From an uncultured Prevotella sp. (GTDB lineage Bacteria > Bacteroidota > Bacteroidia > Bacteroidales > Bacteroidaceae): a stretch of 19,080 nt of DNA. The DNA is taken from contig CAKPRX010000041.1 of the NCBI GenBank assembly GCA_934183135.1, positions 1 to 19,080 of the forward strand, read 5' to 3'. Made by a program: the position numbers and the translations under genes. The notes below the pieces were generated by a model that ran no database searches, was not told the origin of the DNA, and saw nothing but the letters and a program-made list of their open reading frames with translations. Below are positions 1 through 7,156 of the stretch, in pieces; the stretch's first letter is position 1, and each line of letters begins with the position of its first letter.

Positions 1-42
1 AAATCTTACAATACAGAGCGGTGGGGGCAACGTTCTTTTTTA

Positions 43-73
43 CCTTTCAGAGCACTTCGCTCCCCCAGAAAGG
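43..73. other. Hairpin downstream of the nuclease gene
   Basis: Bases 1-101 hold no gene that can be supported. They contain one nested inverted repeat: outer arms CCTTTC (43-48) and GAAAGG (68-73), and inner arms GAGC (50-53) and GCTC (59-62) around a 5-base loop. It lies just beyond the 3' end of the minus-strand nuclease gene, where a terminator would be expected. On the minus strand, however, the hairpin is followed by an A-rich run rather than a U-tract, so an intrinsic terminator is not clearly supported. On the plus strand a T-run precedes it. It may be a transcript-end structure or a dispersed repeat. Confidence 0.35.
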
Positions 74-101
74 CGGTTCTCGGCCCACCTGTAAGACACG
101 G

Positions 102-1010
102 CTACAGTCCCCAACTTATCAGGCTGAGGCTTCCCTGCACCTTGCGCTCAGTGTCATCGGGCAGATTACAGAAGAAGTCGATGCCCGTAAGACGCTCCAG
201 CTCATCGATGGTGATGGCATGCGAAGCCACCTCGCTCTTGTCGACCGTGCTCTTATGCTCTGCCCACAGTCCTATGGCCTTGTACTGGCCTGCCGACTTC
301 ATAAGCAGTGCCATATAGAAGTAACGCGGCACTATAAGCTGGTTGTTGACACGCTTCAGTATCTGGCTCTCGTTATCAATGGTGCCACCCTTGCACACGA
401 AGAGGGTGTCGCCATCACGGAGCGACTGGGCCTTCTTACGGACCCAGTTCTCCATACGCACCCAGATGCCCTCGTAGCTGTCACCGGCATTGAAATTGTA
501 ATACTGGGGCTGCATATTGGTGTAGTAGAAGGTCTGCTGATTGGCCTCGCGCGAGTACTGCACATCGGCCGAGGCGATAATATGGCCACGGGTAAACCCT
601 GAGCGCGCGTACATGGCGCTGGTATCGCTGAAGCGCATCGCCGTGGGCAGGTCGGGGTCCTCTATGAAGTTGCCGGTATAGCCGGCACCGCCCATAATGG
701 TCTGGCTGGTCATGGCGCAGCACGACCATCGCTGCGACTTCTTCTGATAGTCCCACTCGCAGGAGTAGCTCACATCGTGGGCACCAGCGGTGTGATGTAC
801 CAGGACTATGCTGTTGGTGCCATGAAGCCGGGGGAACTCTAACCGGGTTACCTCGTGAGGCGTAGAGGAGTTGACTACGTTGCGGTTGACATTGGCAACA
901 GTGCCCTGGGACTCGTCGCCAGGGTTGCCGTTGGCCGGGCCATCGCTGCCGCAGCCGCACAGGGCGATGGTCAGCCCAATGGCGGCAAGCGCACTAAGTA
1001 TAGCTTTCAT
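102..1010 (-). CDS. DNA/RNA non-specific endonuclease, lipoprotein
   Basis: A 302-residue protein of the NUC1/Serratia-nuclease (beta-beta-alpha metal) family, expected to cut DNA and RNA without sequence specificity outside the cytoplasm. The N-terminus has a lysine, a hydrophobic stretch and the lipobox LCGC, with Cys20 as the likely lipidated residue, so it should be membrane anchored. The catalytic segment is TRGHIIASADVQ with His143 as the probable general base. TNMQPQ (Asn165), Asn174 and Glu187 in WVRMEN align by spacing with metal-site residues of the Serratia enzyme. The usual DRGH reads TRGH here. I chose the ATG at 1010: upstream in-frame sequence runs into the terminator hairpin of rpmE2, and the lipoprotein signal begins exactly here. 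Only about 25 bp separate that terminator's T-tract from the start codon. The one -7-like element there, at 1014-1022, has a 3-base instead of a 2-base spacer, so a promoter is not clear. It probably works with the divergent secreted nuclease at 7157; this is inference from context. Confidence 0.88.
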   Translation of the reverse strand: MKAILSALAAIGLTIALCGCGSDGPANGNPGDESQGTVANVNRNVVNSSTPHEVTRLEFPRLHGTNSIVLVHHTAGAHDVSYSCEWDYQKKSQRWSCCAMTSQTIMGGAGYTGNFIEDPDLPTAMRFSDTSAMYARSGFTRGHIIASADVQYSREANQQTFYYTNMQPQYYNFNAGDSYEGIWVRMENWVRKKAQSLRDGDTLFVCKGGTIDNESQILKRVNNQLIVPRYFYMALLMKSAGQYKAIGLWAEHKSTVDKSEVASHAITIDELERLTGIDFFCNLPDDTERKVQGSLSLISWGL

Positions 1011-1033
1011 AGACAAATGGTATAAGGGTATAG

Positions 1034-1083
1034 ATAAAAAGAAAGTGCGTACCAATGCATATGCAACTACATTGGGACGCACT
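1034..1083 (-). terminator. Rho-independent terminator after rpmE2
   Basis: Inverted repeat with 14-base arms at 1044-1057 and 1070-1083 (one mismatch) and a 12-base loop. On the minus strand it is followed directly by TTCTTTTT (1043-1036). It lies about 30 bp behind the rpmE2 stop codon and is the clearest intrinsic terminator in the window. Confidence 0.85.
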
Positions 1084-1112
1084 CTCGCATACGAATATAT
1101 TCGAAAGATATA

Positions 1113-1364
1113 TTACTTCTTCAACTTGCCGTAGCGGTTCATGAAGCGGTCTACACGACCGGCGGTGTCTACGAGCTTGCTCTTACCTGTATAGAAGGGG
1201 TGAGAGGTGCTTGAGATTTCAATCTTTACCACTGGGTAAGTCTCGCCTTCAAACTCTACGGTGTCATTGGTCTTGCACGTAGACTTTGAGAGGAACATAT
1301 CGCCGTTGGACATATCCTTAAATACGACGGGGCGATAGTTTTCTGGGTGAATACCTTTTTTCAT
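1113..1364 (-). CDS. rpmE2: 50S ribosomal protein L31, type B
   Basis: An 83-residue protein that matches type B L31 over its full length: [18 protein letters not shown] at the start, [10 protein letters not shown] in the middle and a basic [11 protein letters not shown] end. L31 sits at the central protuberance of the large ribosomal subunit and contacts the small subunit. There is no CxxC pair (only Cys30), so this is the zinc-independent form. In organisms with both forms the B form substitutes under zinc shortage; in Bacteroidetes it is often the only form, so zinc regulation cannot be inferred here. It appears to be a single-gene transcript with its own promoter (1413-1443) and terminator (1034-1083), placed between the OB-fold lipoprotein operon and the nuclease gene. 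It is therefore probably not functionally part of that system. Confidence 0.97.
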   Translation of the reverse strand: MKKGIHPENYRPVVFKDMSNGDMFLSKSTCKTNDTVEFEGETYPVVKIEISSTSHPFYTGKSKLVDTAGRVDRFMNRYGKLKK

Positions 1365-1397
1365 TGTTGTTACTTATTTGTTGTTTATTAATGGGTT

Positions 1398-1443
1398 CAA
1401 ACGTACAGGGTGCAAAATTACGAATAATTCTGCACCCTGCCAA
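1398..1443 (-). promoter_or_regulatory. rpmE2 promoter embedded in a hairpin
   Basis: On the minus strand, TTG (1443-1441), a 20-base spacer and TAATTTTG (1420-1413) fit the Bacteroidetes primary-sigma pattern TTG-N19/20-TAnnTTTG. A second TAnnTTTG match, TACGTTTG, follows at 1405-1398. The first box lies in one arm of an inverted repeat (1406-1420 and 1425-1439, 15-base arms) with a 4-base loop. Read on the minus strand the arms pair fully if one G-U is allowed, and the loop is UUCG, a very stable tetraloop. The same DNA could end transcription from the lipoprotein operon, although no strong U-tract follows. Predicted start of transcription is near 1406, giving a leader of about 40 bases. 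Confidence 0.65.
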
Positions 1444-1461
1444 AGGATTTGCCAACTTTTT

Positions 1462-3168
1462 TTACTTGGCGAAAGTGATTGTCATTGTCTTGATACGCAT
1501 CTGGGTGGCGCCACCGGTTCCGGTATTGCCATTGGTAATGGTCACCTTGGCCGCGTTGATGTCGCTGAAGGTATAGGTAAGCCCGTCGAGCGAGGCTGTA
1601 CCCGGCGAGCAGGTGCCCTTGCCCTCGGCAGTATAGTTGGTACCGCTGTACGAGTCGCACACTACGGTTATCTTGGCTATCTTCTTGCTGCCGGCGTCAA
1701 TGGCCACCGTGTTGGTAGGATACATACGTATGGTGCCGCCACCGGCGGTATAGTACTTAGGCGCGTTGGTGTTGGTGCCCTTAGTGAAGCTGAACTTGAC
1801 ATCCTTGACGGTAACATCGCCCACATCGGCAGCATTGGTCGAGGAGAAATCGCCAGCGGCAAGCTCTACGGCATCGCCGGCAGGCGTGGTGCCGCCACCG
1901 TTCTTGGTCCATGAGAACAGATAGCTCTTCTGCGAGGCCGTCTCAAGGGTGCCGTTGTAGTTGGTAACCTTGCCGCAGACCACCACCTCGTCGCCCACAT
2001 TGAGCAGGTCGCCCTCGGTGTACTTGGCATTGTTCAGGTAGAGGGCACTGTAGATGATAAACTCGTTCTCGGCCTGGCCGTCGTCAGAGATGTTGAAGGT
2101 GGCAGTGCCATACTGAGCGGAGTAGTTGTACTTGATGCTCGATATCTTACCCTTGATGTACACGTCGCTCTCAGAGGTGGCGCCCTGCTCCAGCTTGGCG
2201 GCAAAGTTCTTGGCTGCTACGGCGTTGTAGGGATTGGCCTGGGTACCATCGCCCTTGGCCTCGCCGGTAGAGGGGGTGGTGCCGCCGCCATCGGTCTTGC
2301 CATTGAGCGACACGAGGTACGAGCCGCCCTTGCCTACGGTCTCGGGGGTGTTGCCCTTGTAGTTGGTAAACTTGCCGCAGACCACTACCTCGTCGCCCTC
2401 CTTAATCTGGTCGGCAGCGGTAAACTTGGCCTTGCCGAGATAGAGGCTCTGGAAGATGTATATCTGGCCATTCTCGGTACCGTCGTCCGAGATATAGTAG
2501 TTGGCATTGCCATAGGTGCCGGTATCGACATTCTTGATGCTCGATATCTTACCCTTGACATAGATTTCGGTCTCGGTCTGGGCATCGGCATCGAGGGCGT
2601 TGACCACCTGGAGTGCAGCAGCCACATTGTAGGGGCTGGCCTGGGTGCCCTCGCCCTCGGGAGTAGCGCTGCTGCCGCCACCGGTCGACTTGCCGTTGAG
2701 GTACACTATCTTGCTGCCCTGGGTTATCTCGTAGGTGCCGCTGTAGTTAACCAGCTGGCCCATTACGATGACCTCATCGCCCACCTTGATGTCGTCGGCA
2801 GAAGTAATCTTGGCCCCGTCGAAACCGTAGCCGCGGTAAACCTCCAGCTTGTTAGAGGCATCGGCATTGTCTGATATATAATAGGTGGCATTGCCATAGG
2901 TATTGGGCACCTCGCCATCGATAGAGGTGATGATACCCTTAACATAGAAGTTCTTGGTTCCGTCAAAGTCGCCACCGGCGATAACCGCATTGGCCGCAGC
3001 CACATTGTAAGGCGACTCAAAGGTGCCCTCGCCCGTAGCTGGCAGGTCGGGGTTGGTGGGGTCCGTAGCGCCAGATGGATAACCATAAGGCATGGGTACA
3101 TTCTCGCAGCTGCTGAAGCCTAAGGCAACGGCTGCCAGAACAAGCATGGAATAAATGAGCTTTTTCAT
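1462..3168 (-). CDS. Surface lipoprotein, three tandem OB-fold repeats
   Basis: A 568-residue lipoprotein with lipobox FSSC (Cys21). It has three consecutive copies of a roughly 115-residue module (about 46-160, 172-291 and 306-420). Each module begins G(E/D)GTxxxPYN and continues (Y/F)V/IKGxI(T/S)SI, YGxAxxxISD, VGDEV(I/V)V and a final beta strand. This pattern matches the OB-fold-like DUF6359 lipoprotein domain of Bacteroidetes; the assignment is from memory of the pattern, not a search. Residues about 430-568 form a different beta-rich module, probably a binding domain. OB-folds commonly bind nucleic acid or oligosaccharide, and similar domains accompany extracellular nucleases. The gene follows the DUF5689/OB-fold gene by 39 bp and is the last gene of the receptor operon. 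No catalytic motif is visible. A role in capturing nucleic acid or a related polymer at the surface is inference. Confidence 0.85.
   Translation of the reverse strand: MKKLIYSMLVLAAVALGFSSCENVPMPYGYPSGATDPTNPDLPATGEGTFESPYNVAAANAVIAGGDFDGTKNFYVKGIITSIDGEVPNTYGNATYYISDNADASNKLEVYRGYGFDGAKITSADDIKVGDEVIVMGQLVNYSGTYEITQGSKIVYLNGKSTGGGSSATPEGEGTQASPYNVAAALQVVNALDADAQTETEIYVKGKISSIKNVDTGTYGNANYYISDDGTENGQIYIFQSLYLGKAKFTAADQIKEGDEVVVCGKFTNYKGNTPETVGKGGSYLVSLNGKTDGGGTTPSTGEAKGDGTQANPYNAVAAKNFAAKLEQGATSESDVYIKGKISSIKYNYSAQYGTATFNISDDGQAENEFIIYSALYLNNAKYTEGDLLNVGDEVVVCGKVTNYNGTLETASQKSYLFSWTKNGGGTTPAGDAVELAAGDFSSTNAADVGDVTVKDVKFSFTKGTNTNAPKYYTAGGGTIRMYPTNTVAIDAGSKKIAKITVVCDSYSGTNYTAEGKGTCSPGTASLDGLTYTFSDINAAKVTITNGNTGTGGATQMRIKTMTITFAK
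1971..2558. repeat. DNA-level direct repeats between OB-fold modules
   Basis: The second and third OB-fold modules still share near-identical DNA about 400 bp apart. Bases 2131-2156 equal 2533-2558 exactly (26 bp), and 1971-1998 differs from 2371-2398 at one position. A stretch in the neighbouring lipoprotein gene, 3301-3330, differs from 2401-2430 at one base, exactly 900 bp away. This points to fairly recent module duplication or gene conversion and leaves substrates for recombination that could change the repeat number. Confidence 0.85.
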
Positions 3169-3207
3169 ATCTTTTATTATTTATTTTCTCGGTTTGCTGA
3201 TTATGAT

Positions 3208-4434
3208 TTACTTGATAGATACTATCTGGTTGCCCTTGTTCATCTCGGGGGTGCCGTTGTAGAGGGTAAGCGTACCCGACACAACCACCTTCTGGCCTAC
3301 CTTAATCTGGTCGGTAGCGGTAAACTTGGCACCTCCTATATAGTAGCCACGGAAGATGTTGAGCACATCGGTGTCCTGACCGTTGTCAGAGATGTTGTAG
3401 GTGGCGTTGCCAAAGCTGCCGGTGTCTACCTCCTTGACACTCGATATGGTACCCGATACATAGTACTCCTTGCTGGCTTCGTAGGCGCTGTTGGCTATCA
3501 TGCTCAGGGCGCGGGTCACGTCGAAGGGCGACTCCAGGGTTCCCTCGCCGGTACCGGCGATGCCCTCAAAGGGATTATCGGACACGATGTCGTCGACAGA
3601 ACGTATCAGTATCTGCCAGGTGTCGTTGAACCGGGTAAAGATACCGGTGATGCTCACCTTGCCGGTAGGCATGGGCGTATTGGCAAATTTGGCGTAGGTG
3701 CTGGTACGCACCACGATGCTGTTGGCATCCAGGCCCTTCAGGGCGCGGTTGGCACAGTTGCTCGTCAGGGTTACACTGCCATCATCGGGAGCAAACACCT
3801 TCTTGCCATCGGCATCGGCCAGTTCTACACCCTTGATAATCATCAGTTTGCCGGCATTGGCCTCCAGATAGGCAGCGTCAGACAGCTTGGTCACGTCAAA
3901 CACGGTAGGGGTCAGCGCTGCGGGGTCGGCCGTGCCGATTATCTTGTAGTGGTCGGCCCACTCCTGGCGGCTCATGCGGCCTATGCCCAAGGATCCATTG
4001 CTGGTACTGGTGTACACTGTGCCCACCTGGGCCTGCTTGCGATAGCCTCCGATGTACAGTCCCTTGAGCGATACGAGCACCTCCTGGCCTACGGGCATGA
4101 AGCCACTGGTTCCGCCCTGGGCCACCGATATAAGGATGGCGCCGGTAGAGTCTTCGAGGGTTATCATGTTGTACAGGTTGCTCTGGGCATCGTTGCCCGT
4201 AACACGGCCCTTGATCTTGATGTCGTTCTTGACCTCCTTATAGGCACCGTTAGCTATGACAAACTTGAAATCGGTGCTGTTTTTAAGGTCTCTTATCTTC
4301 ACCACATTGGTCTCTGCTATCTGGCTGTTGCCAAAGGGATTCACGGTAATCTGCGGGTCGGCATAGTCGCTGCCCATACAGGCGGTAAGCAGAGCGCAGA
4401 CACCTACGGCCATTAATTTATTAATGTATTTCAT
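3208..4434 (-). CDS. DUF5689-like lipoprotein with C-terminal OB-fold
   Basis: A 408-residue lipoprotein with lipobox LTAC (Cys19). Residues about 45-285 resemble the Bacteroidetes domain DUF5689, itself made of OB-like strands: IKIKGRVTGNDAQSN, ITLEDSTGAILI and VSLKGLYIGGYR, then KLMIIKGVEL and KVSITGIFTRFNDTWQILI. Residues about 296-407 form one more copy of the module found three times in the next gene, starting GEGTLESPFDV. The protein is thus a hybrid of both domain types. It starts 14 bp after the TonB-dependent receptor gene ends, so the two are almost surely co-transcribed. It may take the place that a SusD-like surface lipoprotein has beside SusC, although it shows no SusD features. 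The ligand is unknown; nucleic acid is suggested by the nucleases around the locus. Confidence 0.82.
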   Translation of the reverse strand: MKYINKLMAVGVCALLTACMGSDYADPQITVNPFGNSQIAETNVVKIRDLKNSTDFKFVIANGAYKEVKNDIKIKGRVTGNDAQSNLYNMITLEDSTGAILISVAQGGTSGFMPVGQEVLVSLKGLYIGGYRKQAQVGTVYTSTSNGSLGIGRMSRQEWADHYKIIGTADPAALTPTVFDVTKLSDAAYLEANAGKLMIIKGVELADADGKKVFAPDDGSVTLTSNCANRALKGLDANSIVVRTSTYAKFANTPMPTGKVSITGIFTRFNDTWQILIRSVDDIVSDNPFEGIAGTGEGTLESPFDVTRALSMIANSAYEASKEYYVSGTISSVKEVDTGSFGNATYNISDNGQDTDVLNIFRGYYIGGAKFTATDQIKVGQKVVVSGTLTLYNGTPEMNKGNQIVSIK

Positions 4435-4448
4435 ATCTGTGATGGCTA

Positions 4449-7013
4449 TTAAAATTTGTAAGCGATGTTCAGCAGTCCGTTAGGGCCAAAGGCGTAGAAC
4501 TTCTTGGGGTTCTTAGAGAACTGATAGGCGCGTACCTTGTCGTTAGAGTAGTCGCTACGGCTCTGCTCATAACCGCCCGTTACGATGTCGCGGTTGTTGA
4601 GCACGTTGGTGACGCTGAGGTTGACCGAAATCTGTCCTTTCTTGAGGCGGATGAGGCGGCCAATGCTGGCATCGAGCATGAAACCGCCCTTGCCTTGGCT
4701 CTGCTGAACGGCCGACTTGCGCAGGTTGCCGTCGTTGTCGTACACGTCGCCATAGATGTTCTGACGTTTCTTGAGCGAGCTCTCATAACGGAAACAGGGA
4801 GAGTACGAGAGGTAGATACGGTCGTAGTAGTTGCCGTTGAGGTCAACAAACCAGCCACCCTGATGGTAGCTTACGCCCAGGCTGAGTGCTGTAAGGGGCG
4901 TTCCGGCCTCGTGCATATCCTTATTATATACAGTCTCGTCGGTATAAGTACCTTCAGTAGATATAAGGTAACGTGCGCGCGCGTTATTGATGTTCTTAGC
5001 CTGGCTGATGGTACCGACAGCGTTGATATCGAAAGCAGAAGACAGCTTGAACTTGAGGCCAAGCTCCACGCCGTAGTACTCTTTCTTTATACCGGTCATA
5101 GAAACATAAGAGAAAGAGTTGATATCGTCGAAGTAGAAGTTCTGCCACTCGGTAACGTGGTCCAGACGGCTGTAGTAAGCGTTGAGGTTGGCGTGGAGCC
5201 AGCTTCCGTCGTACTGGTAGCCCACCTCGCTGCTGAGCACATGCTCATCCTTGAGGTTGAGGACAAAGTCATTGTTCATCTCAGGCGAGGCAAAAGCGGT
5301 GTTGGCCTTGGGGGCGTTCCACTGATAGCCCACACCCAGCATAAAGGTATGGCCGCCACCGGCATTGATGCTCAGGCTGGTCTTGGCACCACCTTCGCCG
5401 AAGCGGGCGGTGCCGCCCTTGCCATAGGAGTTCTCGGTGAAGAAACCGTTGCGCATGTGGCCCTCGCGGCGCATAGAGACAGCACCCAAGCGGCCTGCTA
5501 TCATCCAGTGCAGACGGCCCTTGTTGAGGGTGTAGTTGCTCCACACATTGCCCTTGTTGACAAAGAGGTTGTAGTTATACCCGAAGATGTCGCCCTCGTA
5601 AACCAGGCGGCCCGCATTGTTGGGGCCCATCGAGTTGAGGTCGTACTGGACCTGGTTAGAACCAGCGGGATACTTGCCCAGGGCGTAAGTATTAACATTG
5701 TGGAATGTGGTAGCACCGAGCATGTCCTCCATGGTCTGGTAGTGATGACCGTTATTGGTCGAGAGCACAAATCCCAGGTTCCAGGTAGCGTTCTTGGTCT
5801 CCTTGGTAGTCAGCGTCGAAGCCAACGTAAGTGTAGCGTTGTCGTTGTGCTTGGCCTGGATAAAGTACAGGGCATCCTGGCCAGCCTTGGAAACCTGCTG
5901 GTTGGCATAGTACAGCTGGTTCCAGTTAATCTGCTGGTTAGCAGGGTCCTGCCAGTAGTTGTAGGCAGTGGTCCAGCCAGCCAAGGCCGTGCTGGTACGG
6001 TACGAGCTGTACTGAGGGTCGTCGCCCCAGACATAGAAGTAAGAGCTGGGCAGCCCCTTCCAGTAGTCGGGATGGGGGTTATCGGCATTGTTATAGTTGA
6101 GCTTGGTGCTCTTGTACATGCCATAACGGCCAAACACCGTGGTGGTGAGTTTCATGTCCTTGTTGATGTCCCAGTCCCAGGTGAGCAGCGCCGATGGCGA
6201 GTACTCTGTCACTACGCGCGAGTTGCGTATGTGCCCGTTCTGGTAACCCCAGTAAGGGTTATAGTAACGGTTATTGGTAAGCCAGTAGACCTCGTCGGTC
6301 GAAGAGCCCTGGGCGCCACGCTCAGTAGGATTGGCCCAGGTAACCAGAGACAGCGAGTGATTGTCGCCAAAGAGCTTCTGGACACCCACGAAGTAAGAGA
6401 GGGCGTTATAGAAAGTGCCCTCGACATAGCCACGCTTAGCCCAACGGTAAGTGAGGCCGGCCGAGACAGCCCAACCATGCTCGTTGAAGCCTGAGTTATA
6501 GGTGTACATGCCACGCAGGTTATAGTTGCGGTTGGCTGCCGACACCGAGACGCGGTGGCCTACGGGCAGGTTGCCCGGGCGGAAGTCATAGTTGTTGCTA
6601 CCGGCCATGCCGACCATTCCAAAGTTGCAGTCTTCAAAAGGAAGAGAGAAATCAACGTTCTTGGTCTGCTGGTTCAAGCCGCCAATCTGTGAGAAACGGA
6701 ACTGTCCGGTTTCCATGTCGTTAACAGGCGCACCATTGATGTAGATGTCATTGTAGCTCTGGTTGAACGCGCGATAGCGGAACCTTACAGGCGAGAAAAG
6801 ATAACCCACGCTGTTGGCATAGAAGTTGGTGTTGGAGTTCAGAATGCTGATATTCTGCGTCATGTCGTCATCGTCGCCCAACTGCGCTTCTGTAAAAGTG
6901 AAGGCCGATTCGTCTACGGGTCTGCCGACCTCTTTTTCGCCCGACGGAGCCTGAGCGAATGTCAGCGGAGCGTAACAAATGGCTATCACTGCCAATTTTA
7001 GCTTTCTTTGCAT
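4449..7013 (-). CDS. TonB-dependent outer-membrane receptor
   Basis: An 854-residue protein with a signal peptide (MQRKLKLAVIAICYAPLTFA). A plug-like region follows (about 45-140, with YNDIYINGAPVNDMETG), then a long series of alternating aromatic and polar beta strands ending NIAYKF, with the terminal Phe typical of outer-membrane barrels. It should import a bulky substrate across the outer membrane using TonB energy. It lacks the N-terminal carboxypeptidase-regulatory-like domain usual in SusC proteins, and no SusD gene is nearby, so it is not a classical Sus pair. It is the first gene of an operon with two OB-fold lipoproteins and is divergent from a secreted nuclease gene. Nucleic-acid fragments or nucleosides are the likeliest substrate from context. 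Siderophore-type or peptide substrates cannot be excluded. Confidence 0.88.
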   Translation of the reverse strand: MQRKLKLAVIAICYAPLTFAQAPSGEKEVGRPVDESAFTFTEAQLGDDDDMTQNISILNSNTNFYANSVGYLFSPVRFRYRAFNQSYNDIYINGAPVNDMETGQFRFSQIGGLNQQTKNVDFSLPFEDCNFGMVGMAGSNNYDFRPGNLPVGHRVSVSAANRNYNLRGMYTYNSGFNEHGWAVSAGLTYRWAKRGYVEGTFYNALSYFVGVQKLFGDNHSLSLVTWANPTERGAQGSSTDEVYWLTNNRYYNPYWGYQNGHIRNSRVVTEYSPSALLTWDWDINKDMKLTTTVFGRYGMYKSTKLNYNNADNPHPDYWKGLPSSYFYVWGDDPQYSSYRTSTALAGWTTAYNYWQDPANQQINWNQLYYANQQVSKAGQDALYFIQAKHNDNATLTLASTLTTKETKNATWNLGFVLSTNNGHHYQTMEDMLGATTFHNVNTYALGKYPAGSNQVQYDLNSMGPNNAGRLVYEGDIFGYNYNLFVNKGNVWSNYTLNKGRLHWMIAGRLGAVSMRREGHMRNGFFTENSYGKGGTARFGEGGAKTSLSINAGGGHTFMLGVGYQWNAPKANTAFASPEMNNDFVLNLKDEHVLSSEVGYQYDGSWLHANLNAYYSRLDHVTEWQNFYFDDINSFSYVSMTGIKKEYYGVELGLKFKLSSAFDINAVGTISQAKNINNARARYLISTEGTYTDETVYNKDMHEAGTPLTALSLGVSYHQGGWFVDLNGNYYDRIYLSYSPCFRYESSLKKRQNIYGDVYDNDGNLRKSAVQQSQGKGGFMLDASIGRLIRLKKGQISVNLSVTNVLNNRDIVTGGYEQSRSDYSNDKVRAYQFSKNPKKFYAFGPNGLLNIAYKF

Positions 7014-7156
7014 AGTTGATGTGTTGTTTATAATGATTATTGTGCTTGCAAAGTAACGAAATATTTTTTTAATTATGAAGTTTTTTTAATTAAAATTCAG
7101 AGAAAGATGGCGAAATATCAATTATAATTCCGATATTTGCAAAAAATAACTGAAAA
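7014..7156. promoter_or_regulatory. AT-rich divergent promoter region, receptor and nuclease
   Basis: This 143-bp region separates the receptor operon (minus) from the nuclease-glycosylase-kinase operon (plus). On the minus strand, TTC (7079-7077), a 20-base spacer and TTACTTTG (7056-7049) give a near-consensus Bacteroidetes promoter, one mismatch in each element, with transcription starting near 7042. On the plus strand, GATATTTG (7132-7139) matches the -7 box at 7 of 8 positions, about 18 bases before the nuclease ATG, but its -33 element is weak. Two long T runs (7064-7070, 7081-7087) lie between. No clear operator palindrome was seen. Confidence 0.45.

Noticed and set aside
1113..1364. 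L31 gene as part of a zinc-stress response
   Set aside because: The zinc-free form is often the only L31 in this phylum, and no zinc-regulator site or zinc transporter gene is visible nearby.
4695..6494. Long plus-strand open frame opposite the TonB-dependent receptor gene
   Set aside because: It lies wholly inside the receptor gene in the antisense direction, and its protein is low in complexity with no domain. The receptor frame has a signal peptide and barrel end.
4449..7013. Classical SusC/SusD polysaccharide utilisation locus
   Set aside because: No SusD-like gene, no glycoside hydrolase and no carboxypeptidase-regulatory domain on the receptor; the neighbours are nucleases and OB-fold lipoproteins.
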